Source of the DNA: Burkholderiaceae bacterium
GTDB lineage: Bacteria; Pseudomonadota; Gammaproteobacteria; Burkholderiales; Burkholderiaceae
Assembly (NCBI GenBank): GCA_022701845.1
Contig: JAKONS010000114.1
Span: forward strand, 1-13,328
DNA: 13,328 nucleotides
Direction: 5' to 3'
Shown: positions 6,111 to 12,786 of the stretch, piece by piece
Layout of the letters: the number at the start of each line of letters is the position of its first letter
Numbering within the stretch: the first letter of the stretch is position 1
Position numbers and translations under genes: made by a program
The notes under the pieces: model-generated
What the model was told of the DNA's origin: nothing
The model's database searches: none
The model's input: the letters and a program-made list of their open reading frames with translations, nothing else

Positions 6111-7280
6111 ATGTCCAACACAACCCAGGTCGGGGTCATCGGCAGCGCGATCTTCGCGCCCCGGTACCCTGAGCGAGCCTCGCTGGAAGAGGCCCAACAC
6201 GCGGCGGCGCAGGCGGCCTTGCGCGATGCCGGTCTGACCATCGACGACATCGACGGCATCGTCGTCGCCGGCTGCGACCAGCTCGACGGCAGAGCCATCT
6301 CGATCATGATGGCCTCGGGCTCGGTCGGCGGCGTCGGCCGCGACATCCTGAGCACCCCGTCGAGCGCCGAGCACGCCTTCGTGCTGGGCACGCTGCGGGT
6401 GCGTTCCGGCATGTACCGCACCCACCTGGTGATGGCCTGGAGCCCGCTGGAGACCGACGACATCTCCAACACCCAGCGCCTGGGCACCGACCCGTATTTC
6501 CACCGTTCGCTGCCGCTCGACGAGCTGTCGTCGCATGCCCTGCAGGCCAACGCGCTGGAGGCCAAGGTGCCCGACCTGCGCGCCGCCGCGATCGCGGTGG
6601 TCGAGCAGAACCGCCGCAACGGCGCGCGCGCCCATCCCGACTATTCGCCGGCACCGCAGCAGGCCTCGATGATCGAAGGCAGCCGCATGCTGCGCTGGCC
6701 GATCAACGAAGGCATGGTGGCGCCGCCCGCCTACGGCATCGTGGCGATGGTGCTGGCCGATGCCGAGTACGTCGCCGAGAAGTCGATCGCCAACCCCGCC
6801 TGGGTGACCGGCATGGGCTGGGCCACCGAGCCCGGTTTCCTGGGCGACCGCGACCTGTCGACCTTGCCGTCGCTGCAGAGCGCCACCGCCCAGGCCTACC
6901 GCGAAGCCGGCGTGGCCGAAGGCGCGCCCTCGTTCGATATCGCCGAAGTGGCCGACGCCACCCCCTACCAGCAGCTGGTGGCGCTGGAAGGCCTGGGCCT
7001 GTGCGCCCGCACCGAGTGGTCGCAGGCGGTGAAGGCCGGCGATTTCGCCGCCGGCGGCAAGCTGCCGGTGAACCTGTCGGGCGGCGCGCTGTGCTTCAAC
7101 GCCGGCTTCTGCGCCGGCCTGATCCGCATCTGCGAGGCGGCCCGCCAGGTGCGCGGCACTGCCGGCCCGCATCAGAAGGCCGATGTCCGCACGGCCGTCG
7201 CCCACGGCGCCAGCGGCTTCGCCATGCAATACAACACCGTGGTCGTTTTCGGCCGTGATCCCCAGGAGCCAAAGAAATGA
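6111..7280 (+). CDS. Thiolase-like protein 1, lacking thiolase catalytic residues
   Basis: This 389-residue protein has the thiolase fold in its SCP-x/lipid-transfer branch. It opens VGVIGSAIFAPR, then AALRDAGLTIDDIDGIVVAG (35-54), the usual first beta-strand and DAGL-DDIDG motif. Where true thiolases carry the nucleophilic cysteine there is SSAEHAFVLG (84-93) with no cysteine. The GHP histidine position reads LCFNAGFC (327-334), again with no histidine. The aspartate/tyrosine motif of the third homologue (EIYDCF) is EVADATPY here. It may be a structural or regulatory partner rather than an active enzyme, although some homologues catalyse retro-aldol cleavage without the cysteine. AAGGTG at 6101-6106 precedes the ATG. 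It is first in its operon, and the next gene starts within its stop codon (ATGA overlap), so the two are probably translated together and may form a heteromer. Confidence 0.8.
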   Translation: MSNTTQVGVIGSAIFAPRYPERASLEEAQHAAAQAALRDAGLTIDDIDGIVVAGCDQLDGRAISIMMASGSVGGVGRDILSTPSSAEHAFVLGTLRVRSGMYRTHLVMAWSPLETDDISNTQRLGTDPYFHRSLPLDELSSHALQANALEAKVPDLRAAAIAVVEQNRRNGARAHPDYSPAPQQASMIEGSRMLRWPINEGMVAPPAYGIVAMVLADAEYVAEKSIANPAWVTGMGWATEPGFLGDRDLSTLPSLQSATAQAYREAGVAEGAPSFDIAEVADATPYQQLVALEGLGLCARTEWSQAVKAGDFAAGGKLPVNLSGGALCFNAGFCAGLIRICEAARQVRGTAGPHQKADVRTAVAHGASGFAMQYNTVVVFGRDPQEPKK

Positions 7281-8458
7281 AGATGCCCCGTGTAGGAATC
7301 ATCGGCATCGGGCAGTCGGCCTTCAAGGCCCGGCGCCAGGATGCGAATTATCCGGAGCTGGTGCGCGAAGCGGTGACGCTGGCGCTGAACGACTGCCGCC
7401 TCGGCCTGGACGACATGGAGGCGGTGGTGTATTCGCTGGCGCCCGACGCGCTGCTGGGCATCGGCAATGCCGAGCGCCTGGGCGTGGATGCGGTGGGTGC
7501 GCGCAACAAGCGCTTCATGCGCATCAACACCGGCGGCTCGACCGGCATCTCCTCGCTGGCGGCGGCGCACTCGCATATCGCGGCCGGCGCCTGCGAGGTG
7601 GTGCTGGTGGCCGGTGCCGACAAGGTGGGCGAGTGCGGCGATTCGCAGACCATCCTGAACAAGATCTGGGACGTGCCCTACGAGCGCTCGCTGCCGCTCG
7701 GCACCATCACCATGCTGGCGATGTCGGCGGTGCGCCAGATGCACAAGTACGGCATCACCGAGGAAGACATGGCGCGTGTGGTGGTGAAGAACCGCGACCA
7801 CGCCGCGCTCAATCCGAACGCCCACCTGCGCACCCCGACCACCATCGAGGAGGTCATGAATTCGCGCATGATTTCCTGGCCGATCAAGCTCTTCGACTGC
7901 TGCCCGCAGTCGAGCGGCGGCTGCGCCATGGTGCTGGCCTCGGAGGACTACATCAAGCGCCACAACCTCGAGGCGGTGTGGATCACCGGCGTGGCGCACA
8001 GCTCCGAGAGCTACTACATCGGCGACCGCATGGGCAACGGCTACACCGCCGACCATGCCGATGCGCAGGCGCTCGGCGAGGCCTGCCACAAGGCCTACCG
8101 GATGGCCGGCATCAGCAACCCGGTCAGCGAGATCGACGTGGCCGAACTGTATTCGCCGTTCAGCAATACCGAGTACCACGCGATCGAGGCGGCGGGCCTG
8201 GCCCGCATCGGCACCGCGCACCACCTGCTGAAGGAAGAGGGCCGCTTCAAGCTGGGCGGCCAGAACCCGGTGAACCCCTCGGGCGGCGTGATCTGCGCCA
8301 ACGCCATCGCGGTCACCGCCATGGTGCGGGTCGCCGAAGTGGCGCTGCAGGTGTGGAACCGCGCCGGTGCGCACCAGGTGCAGGGCGCCAAGCGCGCCAT
8401 CGCCAGCGGCAACGGCGGCGACCACCAGTTCTTCGGCGCCATGGTCATCGAAGCCTGA
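7277..8458 (+). CDS. Thiolase-like protein 2 (SCP-x branch), cysteine-less
   Basis: This 393-residue thiolase-fold protein opens RVGIIGIGQSAFKARRQDAN. At the nucleophile site it reads NTGGSTGISSL (84-94), so by eye the catalytic cysteine corresponds to G87. The downstream motif LNPNAHLRTPTTIEEVMNSR (178-197) is typical of SCP-x-like lipid-transfer proteins. Y292 in ELYSPF matches the tyrosine of EIYDCF in the third homologue, while the GHP histidine position reads CANAI (N342). It may take part in acyl-CoA C-C cleavage of retro-aldol type or bind acyl-CoA as part of a complex. Its start overlaps the previous stop (ATGA at 7277-7280) and AGGAG at 7264-7268 supports this start. The DUF35 gene follows 39 nt later, the usual neighbour of such proteins. 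The two tandem copies are clearly divergent from each other. Confidence 0.82.
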   Translation: MKMPRVGIIGIGQSAFKARRQDANYPELVREAVTLALNDCRLGLDDMEAVVYSLAPDALLGIGNAERLGVDAVGARNKRFMRINTGGSTGISSLAAAHSHIAAGACEVVLVAGADKVGECGDSQTILNKIWDVPYERSLPLGTITMLAMSAVRQMHKYGITEEDMARVVVKNRDHAALNPNAHLRTPTTIEEVMNSRMISWPIKLFDCCPQSSGGCAMVLASEDYIKRHNLEAVWITGVAHSSESYYIGDRMGNGYTADHADAQALGEACHKAYRMAGISNPVSEIDVAELYSPFSNTEYHAIEAAGLARIGTAHHLLKEEGRFKLGGQNPVNPSGGVICANAIAVTAMVRVAEVALQVWNRAGAHQVQGAKRAIASGNGGDHQFFGAMVIEA

Positions 8459-8497
8459 TCCCCCCAAACGCACATCTCCAGAACATCAAGGAACATC

Positions 8498-8956
8498 ATG
8501 GAACTCATCACCCGCACCGAGCGCTGGGACATCACCTACAAGCACGCACTCGGCGAGACCGCGAGCTACTTCTTCACCCAGATCCGCGACCAGCGGCAAA
8601 TCCTCGGCCGGCGCGATCCGAAGTCGAACCGGGTGCTGGTGCCGCCGCGCGCCTTCTCCGACGAGACGCTGGAGCCGACCAACGAATGGGTGCCGGTGGG
8701 ACCGGAGGGCACCGTCGAGTGCTTCACCATCGTCTATGCCGAATTCAAGAACCTGCCGCCACCGCCCTATGCCTTCGGCTATGTGCTGCTGAAGGGCGCC
8801 GACACCGCCATCGGCGGCTTCTTCAAGAACATCGACCTGAGCGACCCGGCGGCCGCCGCCAAGAAGATCGCCATCGGCCAGAAGGTGATGACGAAGTTCG
8901 CCGAGCAGCGCACCGGCGACGTGCTGGACTTCTGGTTCGAGACGGTCGAAGACTGA
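8498..8956 (+). CDS. DUF35 OB-fold protein without zinc-ligand cysteines
   Basis: This 152-residue protein matches the OB-fold partner of thiolase-like enzymes. The N-terminal helix (YFFTQIRDQRQ, 24-34) leads into what is normally a rubredoxin-like zinc ribbon. The scaffold is kept (GRRDPKSNRVLVPPRAFSDE, 37-56), but the four cysteine positions appear to be D40, S43, S54 and T57, so no zinc site remains. The whole protein has one cysteine, C75. The OB-fold follows at about 70-110, with NLPPPPYAFGYVLL (85-98) recalling the family's proline-rich strand. Such proteins usually bind acyl-CoA or stabilise their thiolase-like partner. AAGGA at 8488-8492 supports the ATG. It follows the two tandem thiolase-like genes, which are its likely partners. 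The reading frame is intact, so this is not a decayed copy. Confidence 0.8.
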   Translation: MELITRTERWDITYKHALGETASYFFTQIRDQRQILGRRDPKSNRVLVPPRAFSDETLEPTNEWVPVGPEGTVECFTIVYAEFKNLPPPPYAFGYVLLKGADTAIGGFFKNIDLSDPAAAAKKIAIGQKVMTKFAEQRTGDVLDFWFETVED

Positions 8957-8967
8957 GCAGCGGCCCG

Positions 8968-9954
8968 ATGCGCTCGAACCTCACAGCGGCGAATCGCCGG
9001 CAGATCCTGGCCGGTGCCGCGTCGGCGGCCCTGGCGGTGCACGGCCTGCCGGCGCGGGCGCAGTCGGAATACCCGCTGCGGCTCTTCGTCGGCTTCCCGC
9101 CGGGCGGGGCGGGCGACATGTTCGCCCGCATCCTGGCCGACGCCATGCGGGAAGAACTGGCGCGCCCCATCGTCGTGGAGAACAAGCCGGGCGCCGGCGG
9201 CCTGACGGTGGCGATCGGCTTCCTGCGCGCGCCCAAGGACGGCAGCCAGGCGATGCTGGCGACCGGTTCCACCGCGGTCGCCGCGCCGGTGTCGCGCGCC
9301 CGGGCGCCGTACAACCCGGTGCAGGATTTCACCTGGGTGTCGCTGCTGTCGAACGCGCCCTTCGTGATCGCGGTGAACGCGGCATTGCCGATCCACTCGG
9401 TGCCCGAACTGGTGGACTACGCCAAGGCGCGGCCCGGCAAGATGTCCTACGGCCATGCCGGGCTGGGCACCACGGTGCATCTGGCCGGCGAGATGTTCAA
9501 GGACCGCGCCGGTATCGACGTGGTCGACATCGCCTATGCCGGCAGCGGCCCGGCCATCACCGACACCATCGCCGGCACCGTCGACTATGTGATCGAGGCC
9601 ACCGGTACGGTGGCGCCGCATGTGAAGTCGGGCCGGCTGCGCATCGTCGGCTGCATGGCCGAGCAGCGCGAGAAGATCGCGCCGCAGGTGCCGACCTTCC
9701 GCGAGAGCGGCATCGACGTGGTGGCCGGCACCTACAACCTGCTGGCCTTGCCGCTCGGCACCGCGCCGGAGGTGGTGGCCCGGCTGTCGACGGTGGCCAA
9801 CCACGCGATGGAGAACCCGGCGGTGATCGAGCGCCTGGCCGCGCTCGGCATCACCCCGGTGGCCGACTCCACGCCGGCGCGCGCCCGGGCCTTCGTCGCC
9901 AGCGAGGTGGCGCGCTGGAGCGCGGTCACCAGGAAGCTCGGCATCGCGCTCTAG
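8968..9954 (+). CDS. TctC/Bug-family periplasmic substrate-binding protein, second copy
   Basis: This 328-residue solute-binding protein is typical of the Bug family. The signal peptide contains NRRQILAG (9-16), a twin-arginine-like motif, then a moderately hydrophobic stretch, with likely cleavage after A31 (PARA-QSE). It may therefore use Tat rather than Sec export, though the motif is imperfect. EYPLRLFVGFPPGGAGD (34-50) and VVENKPGAGG (69-78) are family motifs. It lies 11 nt after the DUF35 stop with a weak ribosome site (GAGCAGCGG) and sits inside the catabolic operon between two thiolase-like modules. That ties its ligand to the pathway, probably a carboxylate precursor of the CoA ester. 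It is divergent from the copy at 4844-5854. An upstream extension of this frame exists but runs through the out-of-frame part of other genes, so I start it at the ATG at 8968. Confidence 0.9.
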   Translation: MRSNLTAANRRQILAGAASAALAVHGLPARAQSEYPLRLFVGFPPGGAGDMFARILADAMREELARPIVVENKPGAGGLTVAIGFLRAPKDGSQAMLATGSTAVAAPVSRARAPYNPVQDFTWVSLLSNAPFVIAVNAALPIHSVPELVDYAKARPGKMSYGHAGLGTTVHLAGEMFKDRAGIDVVDIAYAGSGPAITDTIAGTVDYVIEATGTVAPHVKSGRLRIVGCMAEQREKIAPQVPTFRESGIDVVAGTYNLLALPLGTAPEVVARLSTVANHAMENPAVIERLAALGITPVADSTPARARAFVASEVARWSAVTRKLGIAL

Positions 9955-10007
9955 CGCCGGCCGCACGCAGCAGCTCCAACAGCAGCAGCAGGAAACAAGG
10001 ACCCGAC

Positions 10008-11159
10008 GTGACTCTCCAGGACAAGGCCATCGTCAGCGGCATCGGCGAGACCGAATATGCGCGCCGCTCGGCCAAGGGCAGCGTCGCGCTGCAGTTCGAG
10101 GCCTCGCTGAAAGCCATCGCCGATGCCGGCCTGCGCCCGGGCGACATCGACGGCATCATCCCGATCGGCATCAGCGGTGCGCCGGCCGAGGAGTTCATCA
10201 ACAACTTCGGCCTGCAGGACCTGCGCCTGTCGGCCCTGATCCCGCACGGCGGGGCCAGCGGCGTGATGGCGCTGCAGACGGCGGCCGCCGCGGTGGCGAC
10301 CGGCGTGGCCCGGCATGTGCTGGTGCCCTTCGGCCGCAACGTGAGCGCCGGCGCCAAGGCCGGCGAGCGCATCCATTCCATGCCGCAGTTCCGGCTGGTG
10401 ACCGAGTTCGAATACCCGATCGGCGCGATCTCGCCGGCGCAGCTCTATGCGCCGATGGCGCGCCGCCACATGGAGCTGTACGGCACCACCAGCCGGCAGT
10501 TCGCGGAGGTGGCGCTGGCCTGCCGCGCCCATGCGCAGCTCAACCCGAACGCGGTGATGCAGAAGCCGATGACGCTGGAGGACCACCAGAACTCCAAGAT
10601 GATCACCGACCCGTTCCGCCTGCTCGACTGCAGCCTCGAGAGCGACGGCGGCGTGGCCTACATCGTCAGCGCCGCCGAGTACGCCGCCGACATGCCGCAG
10701 CACCCGGTCTACATCTCCGGCGTCGCGGCGGGGCATCCGGACTCGCCGAACTCCATCACCCACCGGCACGACATGACCACCTTCGGCGTGGCCAAGGCGG
10801 CCGACCGCGCCTTCCGCATGGCCGGCATGGACCGCGGCGACATCGACGTCGCCGAGATCTACGACTGCTTCACCTTCGTGGTGCTGTGCCAGCTGGAAGA
10901 CATGGGCTTCTGCAAGAAGGGCGAGGGCGGTGCCTTCGTCGAGAACGGGCGGCTGCGGCTGGGCGGCGCGCTGCCCACCAACACCCACGGCGGGCTGCTG
11001 TCGCAGGGCCATCTCTACGGCCTGAACCATGTGGTGGAACTGGTGCGCCAGCTGCGCCACCAGGGCGGCGCGGCGCAGGTCGCGCAGGCCCGCGCGGGCC
11101 TGGTGACCGGCTACGGCGACCAGGGCGACGGTGCCATCGCCATCATGCGGCGCGGCTGA
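10008..11159 (+). CDS. Thiolase-like protein 3 (Ltp2/SCP-x type), probable acyl-CoA C-C lyase
   Basis: This 383-residue protein belongs to the SCP-x/lipid-transfer branch of the thiolase fold. At the nucleophile site it has PHGGASGVMAL (79-89), so the usual cysteine of CASG is G82. It keeps H335 in SQGHLYG (the GHP-like histidine), Y285 in EIYDCFTF and Y369 in TGYGDQGDG. Tyrosine-dependent retro-aldolases such as Ltp2 also lack the cysteine, so this copy is the best candidate for an active lyase cleaving a beta-hydroxyacyl-CoA. That is family inference; the tyrosine equivalence has not been checked by alignment. The start is a GTG at 10008 with AAGGA at 9997-10001, 6 nt upstream. The preceding gap contains a short CAG run (9980-9991). 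The zinc-ribbon DUF35 gene follows after 18 nt and is its natural partner. Confidence 0.83.
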   Translation: MTLQDKAIVSGIGETEYARRSAKGSVALQFEASLKAIADAGLRPGDIDGIIPIGISGAPAEEFINNFGLQDLRLSALIPHGGASGVMALQTAAAAVATGVARHVLVPFGRNVSAGAKAGERIHSMPQFRLVTEFEYPIGAISPAQLYAPMARRHMELYGTTSRQFAEVALACRAHAQLNPNAVMQKPMTLEDHQNSKMITDPFRLLDCSLESDGGVAYIVSAAEYAADMPQHPVYISGVAAGHPDSPNSITHRHDMTTFGVAKAADRAFRMAGMDRGDIDVAEIYDCFTFVVLCQLEDMGFCKKGEGGAFVENGRLRLGGALPTNTHGGLLSQGHLYGLNHVVELVRQLRHQGGAAQVAQARAGLVTGYGDQGDGAIAIMRRG

Positions 11160-11177
11160 TCCAGAAGGTATAGCTCC

Positions 11178-11618
11178 ATGTCCACACCCCAGCCCACCCC
11201 GCCCACTACGCAAGCCGCGCCCGCGAAGCCGGTTCCGCATCCGGACGCACGCTCGCGCCCCTACTGGGACGCCGCCCGCGAAGGCCGGCTACTGCTGCAG
11301 CGCTGCGGCGCCTGCGGCACGCCGCGCCACTATCCGCAGATCCTCTGCGGCCGCTGCCAGTCGGACGCAGTCGACTGGTTCGAGGCCGTGCCCACCGGCA
11401 CGGTGCACAGCTGGACGGTGGCCCACCACCCCTACCACCCGGCCTTCGCGGCCGAGGTGCCCTACACCCTGGTCATCGCCGACATGCACGCCGGCGTGCG
11501 CATGCTGGGGCACTACCGCGGCGCCGTGCCGATCGCGCTCGGCCAGCCGCTCGGTCTGGTGTTCGAACCCGACGCCCAGGGCACGCCGGTGCCGGTCTTC
11601 CGCCCCGCAGCCGCCTGA
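11178..11618 (+). CDS. Zn-ribbon OB-fold (DUF35) protein, acyl-CoA-associated
   Basis: This 146-residue protein has a complete zinc ribbon: QRCGACG (C43, C46) and LCGRC (C57, C60). It is preceded by the family helix PYWDAAREGRLLLQ (28-41) and a flexible Thr/Pro/Ala-rich N-terminus of about 20 residues. The C-terminal half is an OB-fold (TGTVHSWTVAHHPYHPAFAA, 73-92, and VPYTLVIADM, 94-103). DUF35 proteins of this form assemble with thiolase-like enzymes or with acyl-CoA hydratase domains and help bind acyl-CoA; ChsH2 in steroid catabolism is the best-known case. It lies 18 nt after thiolase-like protein 3, with GAAGG at 11164-11168 as ribosome site, so the two probably form a complex. It contrasts with the DUF35 at 8498-8956, whose zinc cysteines are gone. 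Confidence 0.92.
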   Translation: MSTPQPTPPTTQAAPAKPVPHPDARSRPYWDAAREGRLLLQRCGACGTPRHYPQILCGRCQSDAVDWFEAVPTGTVHSWTVAHHPYHPAFAAEVPYTLVIADMHAGVRMLGHYRGAVPIALGQPLGLVFEPDAQGTPVPVFRPAAA

Positions 11619-11638
11619 CACGCCATCACGAGAACGCC

Positions 11639-12769
11639 ATGCAAACACCCCTGTGCCGCAAGCTCGGCTGCGAGTTGCCGATATTCGCTTTTTCCCACTG
11701 CCGCGACGTCATCGTCGAGGTGACCAAGGCCGGCGGCTTCGGTGTGCTGGGCGCCTCCACCTTCTCGCCGGAACAGCTCGAAGCCGAGCTGCGCTGGATC
11801 GACCAGCACACCGCCGGCAAGCCCTACGGCGTCGACGTGCTGATCCCGACCGCCTACGACAAGGAAGCCGAGAAGGCGGTCGACGACCTGGAGCGGCTGA
11901 TCCCGGACGAACACCGCCGCTTCCTCGACGACATGCTGCGCGCGCGCGACGTGGCCGAGCTGCCGGCCGACGAGCGCGCCCGGGTGCACCGGGAGATCGT
12001 CACCGGCCGCGGCTCGATGACGCCCGACGGTGCGCGCCGCCTGCTGCGGGTGGCCTTCGAGCATCCGCAGGTGACGCTGGTGGTGAGCGCGCTGGGCTCG
12101 CCGCCGCAGGACGTGGTCGACGAACTGCGCTCGCGAAACATCATGGTCGGCGCGCTGTGCGGCAAGGCCGCGCATGCCCGGCGCCATCTGGAGGCGGGGG
12201 TCGAACTGATCATCGCGCAGGGCACCGAGGCCGGCGGCCACACCGGCGAGATCGCCACCATGGTGCTGGTGCCGGAGGTGGTGCGGGCCTGCGGCGACCG
12301 GGCCTTCGTGCTGGCCGCCGGCGGCATCGCCACCGGCGAGCAGATCCTGGCGGCGCAGGCGCTGGGCGCCCAGGGCGTGTGGTGCGGCACCCTCTGGCTG
12401 GGCACCCGCGAAAGCGAGCTCGACCCGTTCGAGAAGGAAGCGCTGTTCGCCGCCGGCGCCGACGACACCGCCCGCCGCAAGGCGCGCACCGGCAAGACGG
12501 TGCGCATGCTCAAGAGCGACCTGTCGGAGGCCTGGGAAAAGCCCGGCGCACCGGCCTATCTGCCGACACCGCTGCAGGGCATCCTCTACAACGAGGCCCA
12601 CGCCCGGGTGGTGCGGGCCAAGCGGCGCGACCTCTATTCGTTTCCCGCCGGCCAGGTGGTCGGCATGATCGACGAGGAGACCAGCGTGCGCGACGTGATG
12701 TTCCGGCTGCAGATGGAATATGTCGACGCGGCCGAGCGCCTGCGCGGCATTTCCCTGGGCGAAGCATGA
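11639..12769 (+). CDS. Nitronate monooxygenase-like FMN flavoprotein (NPD family)
   Basis: This 376-residue protein has the FMN-binding TIM barrel of the 2-nitropropane dioxygenase/FabK superfamily. Motifs are AGGFGVLGAS (31-40), QGTEAGGHTGE (194-204), with H201 at the catalytic histidine of class I nitronate monooxygenases, and AAGGIATGEQILAAQALGA (226-244), the phosphate-binding loop. Annotated nitronate monooxygenases sit in many acyl-CoA catabolic clusters where no nitro compound is known. A role in enoyl-CoA reduction or oxidation is possible but unproven, and the sequence does not decide it. The segment at 71-125 (KEAEKAVDDLERLIPDEHRR and on) is a helical insertion seen in a subset of the family. 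The gene lies 20 nt after the DUF35 gene with a poor ribosome site (CGAGAA), and an in-frame ATG of the next gene overlaps its stop. Confidence 0.88.
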   Translation: MQTPLCRKLGCELPIFAFSHCRDVIVEVTKAGGFGVLGASTFSPEQLEAELRWIDQHTAGKPYGVDVLIPTAYDKEAEKAVDDLERLIPDEHRRFLDDMLRARDVAELPADERARVHREIVTGRGSMTPDGARRLLRVAFEHPQVTLVVSALGSPPQDVVDELRSRNIMVGALCGKAAHARRHLEAGVELIIAQGTEAGGHTGEIATMVLVPEVVRACGDRAFVLAAGGIATGEQILAAQALGAQGVWCGTLWLGTRESELDPFEKEALFAAGADDTARRKARTGKTVRMLKSDLSEAWEKPGAPAYLPTPLQGILYNEAHARVVRAKRRDLYSFPAGQVVGMIDEETSVRDVMFRLQMEYVDAAERLRGISLGEA

Positions 12770-12786
12770 AAGGCGAGGGCGCCGGC

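Noticed and set aside
8481..8498. Direct repeat GAACATCA twice, 10 nt apart, before the DUF35 gene
   Set aside because: The copies are only 8 nt and overlap the ribosome site and start codon; they are likely chance within a 39-nt gap inside an operon.
7183..8967. Long upstream extension of the second TctC-like protein frame
   Set aside because: This part runs out of frame through thiolase-like protein 2 and the DUF35 gene. The real protein begins at the ATG at 8968 with a signal peptide.
9980..9991. Four CAG repeats before thiolase-like protein 3
   Set aside because: Twelve bases in a GC-rich intergenic stretch are too short to be called a functional repeat; no slippage consequence is visible.
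9951..11240. Minus-strand frame of about 430 codons opposite thiolase-like protein 3
   Set aside because: The His/Gln/Arg-rich translation has no recognisable fold and is fully antisense to a well-supported gene.
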